In this document: positions 8,710 to 17,368 of the stretch, piece after piece
How positions within the stretch are numbered: the stretch's first letter is position 1
How the letters are laid out: every line of letters begins with the position of its first letter
Assembly: GCF_002017875.1 (NCBI RefSeq)
Contig: NZ_MUFV01000003.1
Location: forward strand, 32,001 to 96,000
Direction: 5' to 3'
Length of the DNA stretch: 64,000 nucleotides
From: Deinococcus sp. LM3
GTDB taxonomy: Bacteria; Deinococcota; Deinococci; Deinococcales; Deinococcaceae
The notes under the pieces: model-generated
The model's input: the letters and a program-made list of their open reading frames with translations, nothing else
Database searches by the model: none
Told to the model about the DNA's origin: nothing
Program-made: the position numbers and the translations under genes

Positions 8710-9058
8710 GGCAGCCTCCCGACCAGACAGAGAAAATTAGAAGTGTGTGCCCACATGACGCGGAGTATGGACTGGAAAACGCAGGCGCGTTGCCTCATTT
8801 GTGGAAATAGGTGAGAAGATATCTATTCCGGCCGATTTTCTGTGAAGTAGTCCATTCTACTAGACTGAAAACGGGAGAAACTTCTCAGCGACCTTCAGTC
8901 GGGCCAGGGTCAGGCAGGCCCACCACTGCGATACCAGAAATGAGGCTAAGGTCGGGGGGTGCCCCTTTCGCCTCATCGGCGCAGCCTTCTGCCCGAAGGG
9001 CTGGCGACGTTGTCACCCTGCGTTGTCAGTGATGTGTGGCCGCTGGTAGTGTGGGGGG
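8710..9058. other. divergent intergenic region, 349 bp
   Basis: This gap separates the minus-strand tubulin operon from the plus-strand MerR-like gene, so it should hold both promoters. It is locally AT-richer around 8735-8890. An imperfect stem-loop spans 8940-8976 (ATGAGGC ... GCCTCAT, with an inner G-run/C-run pair). Two GTTGTCA-containing direct repeats sit just before the MerR-like start. No clear sigma-70 boxes can be assigned, and a short open frame through 8811-9032 has no coding character. Confidence 0.5.
9008..9028 (+). promoter_or_regulatory. paired CGTTGTCA direct repeats upstream of the MerR-like gene
   Basis: CGTTGTCA occurs at 9008-9015 and again at 9021-9028, 13 bp apart and 31 bp before the start codon. 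The same TTGTCA half-site recurs in an inverted repeat upstream of the next gene at 9788-9805. Autoregulation by the encoded MerR-like protein is inferred from this shared motif. Confidence 0.35.
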
Positions 9059-9733
9059 ATGCTGGCGATTGCGCAGGACTGGGTGGGCGGGATCGATGAG
9101 TTCGTCGCAGAGGCGAACGGATGGCTGGCCCGCCTGCTGCCGGAGGACCGGGCGGGGCGTCCGAAGGATGAGGTGAATGCGCGGCTGGTGCGGCATTACA
9201 CCACGTCGGGCCTGATTCCGGCGCCGCGCCGGGAGGGCCGTGAGGCGCGGTATGACCGCCTGCACCTGCTGCACCTGCTGGCGTTGCGGCGGCTGATGGC
9301 GGACGGTCTGAGTGGGAAGGTGCTGTTCGGGACGCTCTCGGGGCGGTCGGAGGCGGACCTGGAGCAGCTGGCGCAGTGGGGCGCGGAGGCGGCGCAGCAC
9401 GAGGCCGTGGTGGTGGGGAGTCATGCGTCCGGCTCTGTTCAGGGAGGGTCGGCGATGGATTACCTCAGGAGGTTGCGGGCCGGCGTGACGGGTGAGGGCA
9501 TGGGCCTGTCATCACCGGCGTTGACGGCGCGGGCGGTCCCGGACCGGCGGGCGGCGCGGTCGGTGCAGATGCGCTCGCAGGTGCTGGTGCGCCGTGGGCT
9601 GGAGGTGCTGGTGGGAGAGCAGTTCCGCTGGCCGCGTGATGAGGCGGCGTGGGAGGAGTTGCTGGACGAGGTGCGTGAGTCACTGCGTGACGTGCAGGAG
9701 CGGCAGCGCGGCGCGTCAGGGGATGACGCGTAG
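9059..9733 (+). CDS. MerR-like DNA-binding transcriptional regulator
   Basis: 224 residues. Residues ~40-80 (NARLVRHYTTSGLIPAP, then YDRLHLLHLLALRRLMADGLS) match the MerR-type winged helix-turn-helix: R-x-Y-x-x-x-G-L-I-P-P followed by a Y/L-rich recognition wing. Unlike classical MerR proteins, the helix-turn-helix is preceded by ~37 residues. The C-terminal ~100 residues are Arg/Glu-rich with no Cys cluster, so a metal sensor is unlikely. It is followed on the same strand by a VWA-domain gene, and TTGTCA/TGACAA motifs occur upstream of both genes. It probably controls itself and the VWA gene. The ligand is unknown. Confidence 0.7.
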   Translation: MLAIAQDWVGGIDEFVAEANGWLARLLPEDRAGRPKDEVNARLVRHYTTSGLIPAPRREGREARYDRLHLLHLLALRRLMADGLSGKVLFGTLSGRSEADLEQLAQWGAEAAQHEAVVVGSHASGSVQGGSAMDYLRRLRAGVTGEGMGLSSPALTARAVPDRRAARSVQMRSQVLVRRGLEVLVGEQFRWPRDEAAWEELLDEVRESLRDVQERQRGASGDDA

Positions 9734-9787
9734 GCGGGTGACACTGAGGTCAGGAACAGGAATCGGAACGTAATCAGTCCAGACTGT

Positions 9788-9805
9788 TGACAATTACGGT
9801 TGTCA
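9788..9805. promoter_or_regulatory. inverted repeat TGACAA-N6-TTGTCA
   Basis: TGACAA (9788-9793) and TTGTCA (9800-9805) form a perfect inverted repeat with a 6-bp spacer between the MerR-like gene and the VWA gene. It shares its half-site with the direct repeats at 9008-9028. It is a candidate operator for the MerR-like protein. A MITE-like element separates it from the VWA start codon. Confidence 0.35.
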
Positions 9806-9819
9806 GAGTCAAACTGGAT

Positions 9820-9959
9820 TCATACGGATTCCGTTTGTTTCGCCGACAATCCGGAACTTCACCGAATTGCCAGCTCCACGTCCGGAACCCGTTTTGCTCC
9901 CACTCGCTTCGCTCGGATTGAATGGGCTTTGCAGCCCATTCAATCGGAGTCCGTATCAG
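9820..9959. repeat. MITE-like element, copy 1 (140 bp)
   Basis: The element is bounded by TCATACGGATTCCG (9820-9833) and CGGAGTCCGTATCA (9946-9959), imperfect terminal inverted repeats matching at 12 of 14 positions. Near the right end it has a perfect 12-bp hairpin, ATTGAATGGGCT with loop TTGC and its complement. The element has no coding capacity. Related copies lie at 31530-31585 and 38168-38329. It sits directly upstream of the VWA gene and may contribute a terminator-like hairpin there. Confidence 0.7.
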
Positions 9960-10031
9960 TTCCACCCAGTCCGACCCGCCACCCGACCCTGACCGGCCGG
10001 TCCACCCCTCTGCGCCCCACAGGAGCCCGCC

Positions 10032-11285
10032 ATGACCTATTCCTCCCAGACGCCGACCCTCGAACTGCTGCCCCTGCGCGCCGCCCTCCCCGCCGGGCAG
10101 GACAGCGAACTGACCGTCCTGCTGCGCGTCCACCCCGCCCCGGCCCCCAGCGGCAGCGGCGCGCGGCCCCCGCTGAACCTGTCGTTCGTCATCGACCGCA
10201 GCGGCTCCATGAGCGGCCAGCCGATCGTGATGGCCCGCCGCGCCACCCAGGCCGCCATCCGGCAGATGCAACCCCACGACCGCGTCAGCGTCGTCGCGTT
10301 CGACAACTCCATCGACACCGTGATCGCCCCGCAGCACGTCACGGACCCCGAAGCCCTGTGCCGCGCCGTGGAAGGCGTCACGGACCGGGGCAGCACCAAC
10401 CTCTACGGCGGCTGGCTGGAAGGCGCCATGCTGACTGCGCAGCACCTCGACCCGCAGGCCCTCAACCGCGTCCTGATCCTCAGCGACGGGCAGGCCAACG
10501 CCGGCGAGACCCGCGCCGACGTGATCGCGCAGCACGTCCGGGGCCTCACCGCGCGCGGCGTCAGCACCAGCACCGTCGGCCTGGGCCGCGACTACGACGA
10601 GACGCTGCTGCAGGCCATGGCGGACGCCGGGGACGGCAACTACGAACACATCGAGAACGAGGAAGGCCTTCCCGCGTTCTTCAGCGCCGAGTTGCAGGGC
10701 CTGACCCGCACCACCGGGCAGACCGTCAGCCTGGGCGTAGAACCCAACCCGGCGCTCGGCAGCCTGCGCTGCGACGTGCTGAACGACCTGCCGCGCAATT
10801 CGTACGGCCGCTGGCAACTCCCGAACCTGAAAGCCGGGCAGCCGCTCGACGTGGTCCTGACCCTGCACGTCCCCGCGCAGGGCGCCGCCCCCGCCACCGG
10901 CGTGACCCGCGTGCGCCTCGCCTGGAACGACCGGCAGGGCGTCCGGCAGACCCTCCGCGCGCAGCTGACCCTCCCGGTCCTGGACGCCGATTCGTACGCC
11001 GCGCTGCCCGACGATCCCCGCGTCACCCTGGCCGCCGAACGCCTGCGCGCCGCCCGCGTGCGCGAACAGGCCGTCGCGTACGCCGCCGCCGGGGACATCC
11101 GCATGTCCCGCGCCGCCCTGACCCGCGAGAGCCGGCGCCTGAGTGCCCTGCACATCCACGGGTTGCAGAGCGACGTGGACGAACTCCTGAGCCTCGACCA
11201 GGACTTCGCCACCGACGAGATCCTGGCCCGCAAACGCGCCGCCAGCCAGAGCTACAACGTCCGCCGCAGCAAACCCGAACTCTGA
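10032..11285 (+). CDS. VWA-domain protein with complete MIDAS motif
   Basis: 417 residues. The von Willebrand A domain starts at about residue 48 with LSFVIDRSGSMSGQP, so the D-x-S-x-S MIDAS triad is Asp55, Ser57 and Ser59. DRGSTNLYGGW and ILSDGQAN supply the conserved Thr and second Asp. The rest resembles the Ca-activated-chloride-channel-like/inter-alpha-trypsin bacterial VWA proteins, with a beta-sandwich C-terminal half. There is no signal peptide or membrane helix, so it is probably cytoplasmic. The ATG at 10032 is preceded by CAGGAGCCCGCC. It follows a MerR-like gene and converges on hpaI. Its partner is unknown. Confidence 0.85.
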   Translation: MTYSSQTPTLELLPLRAALPAGQDSELTVLLRVHPAPAPSGSGARPPLNLSFVIDRSGSMSGQPIVMARRATQAAIRQMQPHDRVSVVAFDNSIDTVIAPQHVTDPEALCRAVEGVTDRGSTNLYGGWLEGAMLTAQHLDPQALNRVLILSDGQANAGETRADVIAQHVRGLTARGVSTSTVGLGRDYDETLLQAMADAGDGNYEHIENEEGLPAFFSAELQGLTRTTGQTVSLGVEPNPALGSLRCDVLNDLPRNSYGRWQLPNLKAGQPLDVVLTLHVPAQGAAPATGVTRVRLAWNDRQGVRQTLRAQLTLPVLDADSYAALPDDPRVTLAAERLRAARVREQAVAYAAAGDIRMSRAALTRESRRLSALHIHGLQSDVDELLSLDQDFATDEILARKRAASQSYNVRRSKPEL

Positions 11286-11303
11286 ACACGGCGCACGAAG
11301 AAT

Positions 11304-11348
11304 GAGGGAGGGGAGGAGTGACCTGAATCGGCACTCCTCCCCTCCCTT
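11304..11348. terminator. bidirectional terminator between VWA gene and hpaI
   Basis: A perfect 15-bp stem GGGAGGGGAGGAGTG pairs with CACTCCTCCCCTCCC around an 11-nt loop. It lies between two convergent genes, starts 19 bp after the VWA stop and ends 17 bp before the hpaI stop. There is no long T-tract, so efficiency is uncertain. Confidence 0.7.
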
Positions 11349-11364
11349 CAGCCACGGGTCGCGG

Positions 11365-12156
11365 TCAGTACACGTCCTGGCCGGCGTCCGGCTGGAATCG
11401 CCCGGCGAGGTCACGCGCGGCGCGGGCGAGCAGGGTGGTATCCACGCCCGCCGCGATGAACGTGCAGCCCGCCGCGCGGTAGTGCGGCACCTGAGCCTCG
11501 GTGCAGAGGATGCCCGCTGCCTTCCCGGCCGCGCGGGTGCGCCTGACCGCGTCCAGGATCGCGGCCTGCACGTCCGGATGCGCGGGATTCCCGAGGTGGC
11601 CCAGGCTGGCGCTCAGGTCAGCGGGGCCGATGAACACGCCGTCCACGCCCTCAACGGCCAGGATGTCGTCCAGCGCGTCCAGTCCGGCGGCACTCTCGAC
11701 CTGCACGAGCAGGCACACCTGATCGTCGGCGCGGTGCAGGTAGTCGGGCACGGCATTCCAGCGAGACGCACGGGCAATCGCGCTGCCCACGCCCCGCACG
11801 CCGCGCGGCGGGTAGCGGGTCGCGGCGACGAGGTCGCGGGCCTGCGCGCCGCTTTCCACCATGGGAATCAGCAGGGTCTGCACGCCCAGGTCGAGGTACT
11901 GCTTGATCAGGTGAGTCTGCCCGACGGGTGGCCGCACGATGGGGGTCACCGGGTACGCCGCGAGCGCCTGCAGCACGGACAGGGTGCTGCGCACGTCGTT
12001 CGGGGCGTGCTCCCCGTCGATCAGCAGCCAGTCGAAGCCCGCCCCGGCGATGATCTCGGCGCTGTAGGAGTCGGCCAGCGCCAGCCACAGGCCCAGCTGG
12101 AACTCCCCGCGCGCCAGGGCGGCCTTGAAGGGGTTGTGCAGGTCCGGGCCGCTCAC
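11365..12156 (-). CDS. hpaI: 4-hydroxy-2-oxoheptanedioate aldolase (HpcH/HpaI family)
   Basis: 263 residues. It catalyses the last step of homoprotocatechuate meta-cleavage: retro-aldol cleavage of 4-hydroxy-2-oxoheptane-1,7-dioate to pyruvate and succinic semialdehyde. Family motifs seen are GFDWLLIDGEH, TPIVRPP, LLIPMVE, VQVES(A) and GVFIGPADLS, which carry the metal and pyruvate-binding residues of the class II pyruvate aldolases. The start is taken as GTG at 12156, which overlaps the hpaH stop as GTGA and gives the usual family length. A longer frame upstream is the shadow of hpaH. It is the last gene of the hpa operon and ends at a terminator. Confidence 0.92.
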   Translation of the reverse strand: MSGPDLHNPFKAALARGEFQLGLWLALADSYSAEIIAGAGFDWLLIDGEHAPNDVRSTLSVLQALAAYPVTPIVRPPVGQTHLIKQYLDLGVQTLLIPMVESGAQARDLVAATRYPPRGVRGVGSAIARASRWNAVPDYLHRADDQVCLLVQVESAAGLDALDDILAVEGVDGVFIGPADLSASLGHLGNPAHPDVQAAILDAVRRTRAAGKAAGILCTEAQVPHYRAAGCTFIAAGVDTTLLARAARDLAGRFQPDAGQDVY

Positions 12157-12965
12157 CGCGCGAACCTCAGGGTCACGCTGCCCAGCGGGCCGTAATCCGC
12201 GTGGAAGATGTCGCCGGGCGAGGCGTCCACGGGGCGCACGAACGACCCGGCCAGCACCGTCTCCCCCGCCCGCAGGGTCACGCCGTGCGGAGAGAGACGG
12301 TTGGCCAGCCACGCCACGCCCTCGGCCGGGTGGTTCAGCACGCCGGCCGCCACGCCGGTCTCCTCGATCACGCCGTTGCGGAACAGCAGCGCGCCCACCC
12401 AGCGCAGGTCCACGTCGGTAGGCCGCACGGGACGCCCACCCAGCACGATCCCCGCGTTCGCGGCGTTGTCGCTGATGGTGTCCGTGACCCGGCGGGTCGC
12501 GCCGGTCTCGCGGTCCACGCGTTCGATGCGCGCGTCGATGATCTCGGCCGCGGGCACCACCCAGCGCGTGGCGTCCAGCACGTCCATGACCGTCACGTTC
12601 GGCCCGCGTAGGTCCCTGCCGAGGATGAACGCCAGTTCCACCTCCACGCGCGGCACGATGAAACGCCCGGACGGGATGGGTTGCAGCTCGCTGAACACCA
12701 TGTCGTCGAGCAGGGTGCCGTAGTCGGGTTCGTCGATGTTCACGGCCTGCTGCATGGCGCGCGACGTCAGGCCGATCTTGTGCCCGATCACGCGGCGGCC
12801 CTGCGCGAGCTTGTGGCTCACCCAGGCGTCCTGCACGCGGTAAGCGTCGGCGATGGTCAGGCCGGGGTACTGGCCGGACAGCTGGCGCATGGGCGTGCGG
12901 GTCTGCTCGGCGGCGTGCAGGCGGCGTGCGGCGTCCTGGACCTGCGCGTCACTGAGACCGCTCAC
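12153..12965 (-). CDS. hpaH: 2-oxo-hept-4-ene-1,7-dioate hydratase
   Basis: 270 residues from a GTG start overlapping the hpaF stop (GTGA). It belongs to the fumarylacetoacetate-hydrolase-like hydratase family and adds water to 2-oxohept-4-ene-1,7-dioate. Motifs seen are VIGHKIGLTS, IDEPDYGTLLDDMVF, VEVELAFILGRDL (acidic metal ligands) and GVAWLANRLSPHG with LAGSFVRP near the end. The length and order within the cluster (hpaG-F-H-I) match characterised homoprotocatechuate operons. It is tightly coupled to both neighbours. Confidence 0.92.
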   Translation of the reverse strand: MSGLSDAQVQDAARRLHAAEQTRTPMRQLSGQYPGLTIADAYRVQDAWVSHKLAQGRRVIGHKIGLTSRAMQQAVNIDEPDYGTLLDDMVFSELQPIPSGRFIVPRVEVELAFILGRDLRGPNVTVMDVLDATRWVVPAAEIIDARIERVDRETGATRRVTDTISDNAANAGIVLGGRPVRPTDVDLRWVGALLFRNGVIEETGVAAGVLNHPAEGVAWLANRLSPHGVTLRAGETVLAGSFVRPVDASPGDIFHADYGPLGSVTLRFAR

Positions 12966-13354
12966 GAGGTCACCGGCCGGTAGCGGGCGTGGATGTTGTT
13001 GTGCTTGAAGGTGCCCGCCTCGCTGAACTCCGCGATCTCCAGCGACAGCGCCAGAAAGCGGGATTCGAAGTCGCTGGCAAAATGAGCTTTCAGCACCTCG
13101 AACAGCGCCGCGCCCGTCTCGGCCTTCACGGCCTCGCTGCGCCCGGCGGCGATCTTCAGGGTCACATGCACGAACGCGTCGTCATGCGCGCCCTCGGCCA
13201 CCACGTACTCCGTCAGGCGGTGCGCCCGCGCGCGGATGCCGCCCGGCGGGTACACGTCCGGACGGGCCAGCAGTACCCCGTTCAGGGCGCGCAGCAGCTC
13301 CGGCACGCGCGGCGCGGTCAGGTTGTCGGTGTACTCCACGGTCAGGTGCGGCAT
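12962..13354 (-). CDS. hpaF: 5-carboxymethyl-2-hydroxymuconate delta-isomerase
   Basis: 130 residues, starting MPHLTVEYTDNL. Removal of Met exposes the catalytic N-terminal Pro of the tautomerase superfamily. The family end motif FKHNNIHARYR is present. It isomerises 5-carboxymethyl-2-hydroxymuconate to the oxo form used by the HpaG decarboxylase. The ATG overlaps the hpaG stop by one base (TGATG) and its own stop overlaps the hpaH GTG start. Confidence 0.92.
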   Translation of the reverse strand: MPHLTVEYTDNLTAPRVPELLRALNGVLLARPDVYPPGGIRARAHRLTEYVVAEGAHDDAFVHVTLKIAAGRSEAVKAETGAALFEVLKAHFASDFESRFLALSLEIAEFSEAGTFKHNNIHARYRPVTS

Positions 13355-14139
13355 CAGATCCGCTGCCCTTCCTGCGCGATCAGCGGCTCGGCGTCCTCCG
13401 ACTCCCAGGCCACCGGGTTCTCCAGCGCGCCCAGCCCGTCGATTTCCAGGCGCATCACGTCGCCCGGCTTCACGTGCGACACGCCCTTCGGTGTGCCGGT
13501 CAGGATCACGTCGCCCGCCTGCAACGTCATGAAGCGGCTCATGAACTCGATCAGCTCCGGCCCGCGCAGGATCATGTCGCGCGTGTTGCCCTCCTGGCGC
13601 AGCTCCCCGTTCACGAACGCCCGCAGGCCCAGGTTGTACGGGTCAGGCACCTCGTCCGCCGACACGAGGTACGGCCCCAGCGGCCCAAAGGTATCCCAGC
13701 CCTTGGCGCGCATGGGCGGGCGGTAGTAGTTGCTGACGTAATCGCGCACCACCAGATCGTTCGCAATGGTGTACCCGCCGATGTACGCTTCCGCGTCCTT
13801 CGCCTTCACGCGCCGCGCATCCCGCCCGATCACGATGCCCAGCTCCACCTCGTAATGCATGAACTGCGCCCCACGCGGGTACTCCACCGTCCCACCGTGC
13901 GGCAACAGACTGGTGTTCGGCTTGAGGAACATCACCGGCTCCTCCGGCGTCTTGAAACCCAGTTCCGCGTTGTGATCCGCGTAGTTCAGCGCCAGCGCGA
14001 TCACCTTGCCGGGATTGACCGGCAGCAGGAACTGCACCCCGTCCGGGTGGTGCGCCTCACCCGCCGCATCGATCAGCATTCCATCTCGCAGCACGCCACG
14101 GTGCTGACGGCCTCGGGCCATAAAATTCGCAGTTTTCAT
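13354..14139 (-). CDS. hpaG: 5-oxopent-3-ene-1,2,5-tricarboxylate decarboxylase (FAH family, single domain)
   Basis: 261 residues. Fumarylacetoacetate-hydrolase fold with VIALALNYADHNAELG, FLKPNTSL, HYEVELGIVIGRD (metal-binding acidic residues), YTIANDLVVRDY and GDVILTGTPKGV. In E. coli HpaG two such domains are fused in one ~430-residue chain. Here there is a single domain, as in the split forms found in other bacteria. The start ATG has GAGG upstream (CGAGGTTTCCAATG). A repeat-rich gap of 183 bp separates it from hpaD, the only break in the operon. Confidence 0.85.
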   Translation of the reverse strand: MKTANFMARGRQHRGVLRDGMLIDAAGEAHHPDGVQFLLPVNPGKVIALALNYADHNAELGFKTPEEPVMFLKPNTSLLPHGGTVEYPRGAQFMHYEVELGIVIGRDARRVKAKDAEAYIGGYTIANDLVVRDYVSNYYRPPMRAKGWDTFGPLGPYLVSADEVPDPYNLGLRAFVNGELRQEGNTRDMILRGPELIEFMSRFMTLQAGDVILTGTPKGVSHVKPGDVMRLEIDGLGALENPVAWESEDAEPLIAQEGQRI

Positions 14140-14164
14140 TGGAAACCTCGGTTGGGAACGGAGT

Positions 14165-14312
14165 CGCGGGCGGACCCCTCAGTCCGCTGCGCGGCCAGCT
14201 CCCCTCAGAGGGGAGCCTGAACGGCGCACGGACATTCTTGAAGCCTCCCCTTTAAGGGGACTCGTAGAGCTGCGGAGCAGAGGTGCCCCCTTCAGGGGGC
14301 GGAGGGGTTCTT
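14165..14312. repeat. hairpin-rich intergenic repeat inside the hpa operon
   Basis: Three short palindromes lie between hpaD and hpaG: CTCCCCT-CAG-AGGGGAG (~14199-14215), CCCCTT-T-AAGGGG (~14247-14259) and GCCCCC-TTCA-GGGGGC (~14285-14300). GACTCGTAGAGCTGC (14259-14273) recurs inverted at 38260-38274 within MITE-like copy 3. This is a mobile or REP-like intergenic element. It could attenuate or process the hpa transcript, which is inference. Confidence 0.55.
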
Positions 14313-14322
14313 CCCACTCAAC

Positions 14323-15291
14323 TTAAATCACGTGGACGGGCAGGCCTTTCAGGTCGCTCTCGCGGGGCTGCACCCAGCCGCCGTCGAAGGCTTCGAGCAG
14401 GGAGCCCTCCTCGAACCAGCTTTTCGGGGTTTTGGCGCCCCAGAGGGTCTGGCGGCGGGGGTCGTTCAGCGACCAGCGGATCGGTTCGAAGTCCGGGTCG
14501 ACGGTCAGGTAGTCGCAGGTGTACAGCTCGATGCGGTGCCCGTCGGGGTCGCGGATGTACAGGAAGAACGCGTTGCTGACGCCGTGGCGCCCTGGGCCGC
14601 GTTCGATGTGTTCGGGCATGCGGGCGCCCGCGAGGATGTCGCAGGTGCGGATGATGCTCCCCATGTCCGGCATCCAGTACGCGAAGTGATGCAGCCTGGG
14701 GCCCATGCCGTTCGTCAGGGCGAGGTCGTGGACGCTGCCCCGGCGCTGGATCCACGCGGCCCAGATGCGTCCGTGGTCGTCCTCTGTGTATTCGCTGAGG
14801 CGGAAGCCCAGGTGGTCCATGTACCAGCGCATCACGCCCTCCACGTCGGGCGTCATGACGTTGATGTGGTCGATGCGCTGCAGGCCCGCGCCGCGGTGCA
14901 GGTGATAATCCTGCAGCAGCCAGGGGTACCTGACGGACTGCGCGTAGAACGCGACGGGCACGCCGTACGGGTCCTGGAAGCGCAGCAGGCGCGGGCGGTC
15001 CAGTTCGGTCTCCCAGCGCCAGGGGATGCCCTGCGTGTCGAGGAAGGCGGCCAGGGCGTCCAGATCGGCGTCCGTGCCGACGCGATAGGCGAGGTGCTTC
15101 ACGCCCGCCTCGGGCGCGAGTTCGAGTTTCAGGGTCCACTCGCGGTCCTCGTTGGCGCGCAGGTACAGCGCGCCGTCGGTCTCGTGCAGGACGTTCAGGC
15201 CGAGCAGGTCCACGTAGAAGTGGCGGGAGGCGGCGAGGTCCGTGACATAGAAGATGCCGTGCGCGATGCGGATGGTGTTCGGGGTCGGCAT
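14323..15291 (-). CDS. hpaD: 3,4-dihydroxyphenylacetate (homoprotocatechuate) 2,3-dioxygenase
   Basis: 322 residues. An extradiol ring-cleavage enzyme of the vicinal-oxygen-chelate type, like the Brevibacterium/Arthrobacter enzymes and unlike the LigB-type HpaD of E. coli. Two VOC repeats are visible: N-terminal IAHGIFYVTDLAASRHFY and C-terminal RIDHINVMTPDVEGV. The three metal ligands are the His of DHINVM, a His of LHHFAYW and the Glu of HRIELYTCDY. The ATG at 15291 lies 1 nt from the hpaB stop. It cleaves the catechol produced by HpaB to 5-carboxymethyl-2-hydroxymuconate semialdehyde. Confidence 0.93.
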   Translation of the reverse strand: MPTPNTIRIAHGIFYVTDLAASRHFYVDLLGLNVLHETDGALYLRANEDREWTLKLELAPEAGVKHLAYRVGTDADLDALAAFLDTQGIPWRWETELDRPRLLRFQDPYGVPVAFYAQSVRYPWLLQDYHLHRGAGLQRIDHINVMTPDVEGVMRWYMDHLGFRLSEYTEDDHGRIWAAWIQRRGSVHDLALTNGMGPRLHHFAYWMPDMGSIIRTCDILAGARMPEHIERGPGRHGVSNAFFLYIRDPDGHRIELYTCDYLTVDPDFEPIRWSLNDPRRQTLWGAKTPKSWFEEGSLLEAFDGGWVQPRESDLKGLPVHVI

Positions 15292-15292
15292 G

Positions 15293-16771
<1,479 letters not shown>

Positions 16772-16804
16772 GTCGGTGCTCCTTGGGGTGCGTGGGGTGT
16801 GCGT

Positions 16805-17368
16805 TCAGGTGCCGGGGGCTTCGGTCAGGTCGCCCGCGTCCATGACGAATTCACCGGCGTCCAGCCGGTCGGCGAGGGCGTGCAGGTACGCGGCCAGGGT
16901 GGGGTGCTGCGGGCCGCTGGGGCCGGCCTCGTGGTCCATGTCGATGACCTGCCCGGCCCGTCCGGCGGGACCCGGGGTGGTGTCGATCACCGCGCCGTTG
17001 CCCGCGCCGTCGGCGTCCAGGGGAATCCAGCCGTGCGCCCACCAGCCGCGCCGGATCTCGTCCCGGCCCTCCGAGGCGTCGTGGTCGGCGTTCTCGGCAA
17101 ACGCACCTCTGCCCAGCAGGTCGCGCCACATGCCCGCCTCGGACTGGATACCGGCCGTGCCGAGCAGCGTGCCGGTCGGCCACTCCGTGTCTTCGCTACC
17201 GTCGTGGCGCAGCAGGGACTCGCTCAGTTCGGCGGGCAGCGCAAATCCCAGGAACCCTTCGAGCGCGGTGATCTGTTCCGGAGTGGCCCCGGGAAGCAGC
17301 CGGTCGGCGGCGTCCTGCGCGGCGTACCACGCCTCGATGCGCTCCCAGGCGCGCGCGATCTCGCTCAC
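16805..17368 (-). CDS. SMI1/KNR4 (SUKH) domain protein embedded in the hpa operon
   Basis: 187 residues. GTG at 17368 overlaps the hpaE stop (GTGA) and is preferred over a longer frame that shadows hpaE. Features of the SMI1/KNR4 superfamily are the N-terminal AWERIEAWYAAQ, the PGATPEQITALEGFLGFALPAELSESLLRHDG block and the GWIPLDADGAGN / VIDTTPGPAGRAGQVIDMDHE strand pair. SUKH proteins often act as immunity proteins or as cargo-binding modules. No toxin gene adjoins it. Its position between hpaE and hpaB, translationally coupled, is unusual for this pathway. Confidence 0.8.
   Translation of the reverse strand: MSEIARAWERIEAWYAAQDAADRLLPGATPEQITALEGFLGFALPAELSESLLRHDGSEDTEWPTGTLLGTAGIQSEAGMWRDLLGRGAFAENADHDASEGRDEIRRGWWAHGWIPLDADGAGNGAVIDTTPGPAGRAGQVIDMDHEAGPSGPQHPTLAAYLHALADRLDAGEFVMDAGDLTEAPGT

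Noticed and set aside
8811..9032. 73-residue plus-strand open frame in the divergent promoter region
   Set aside because: No ribosome-binding site, no recognisable composition, and it runs through a stem-loop and the candidate operator repeats.
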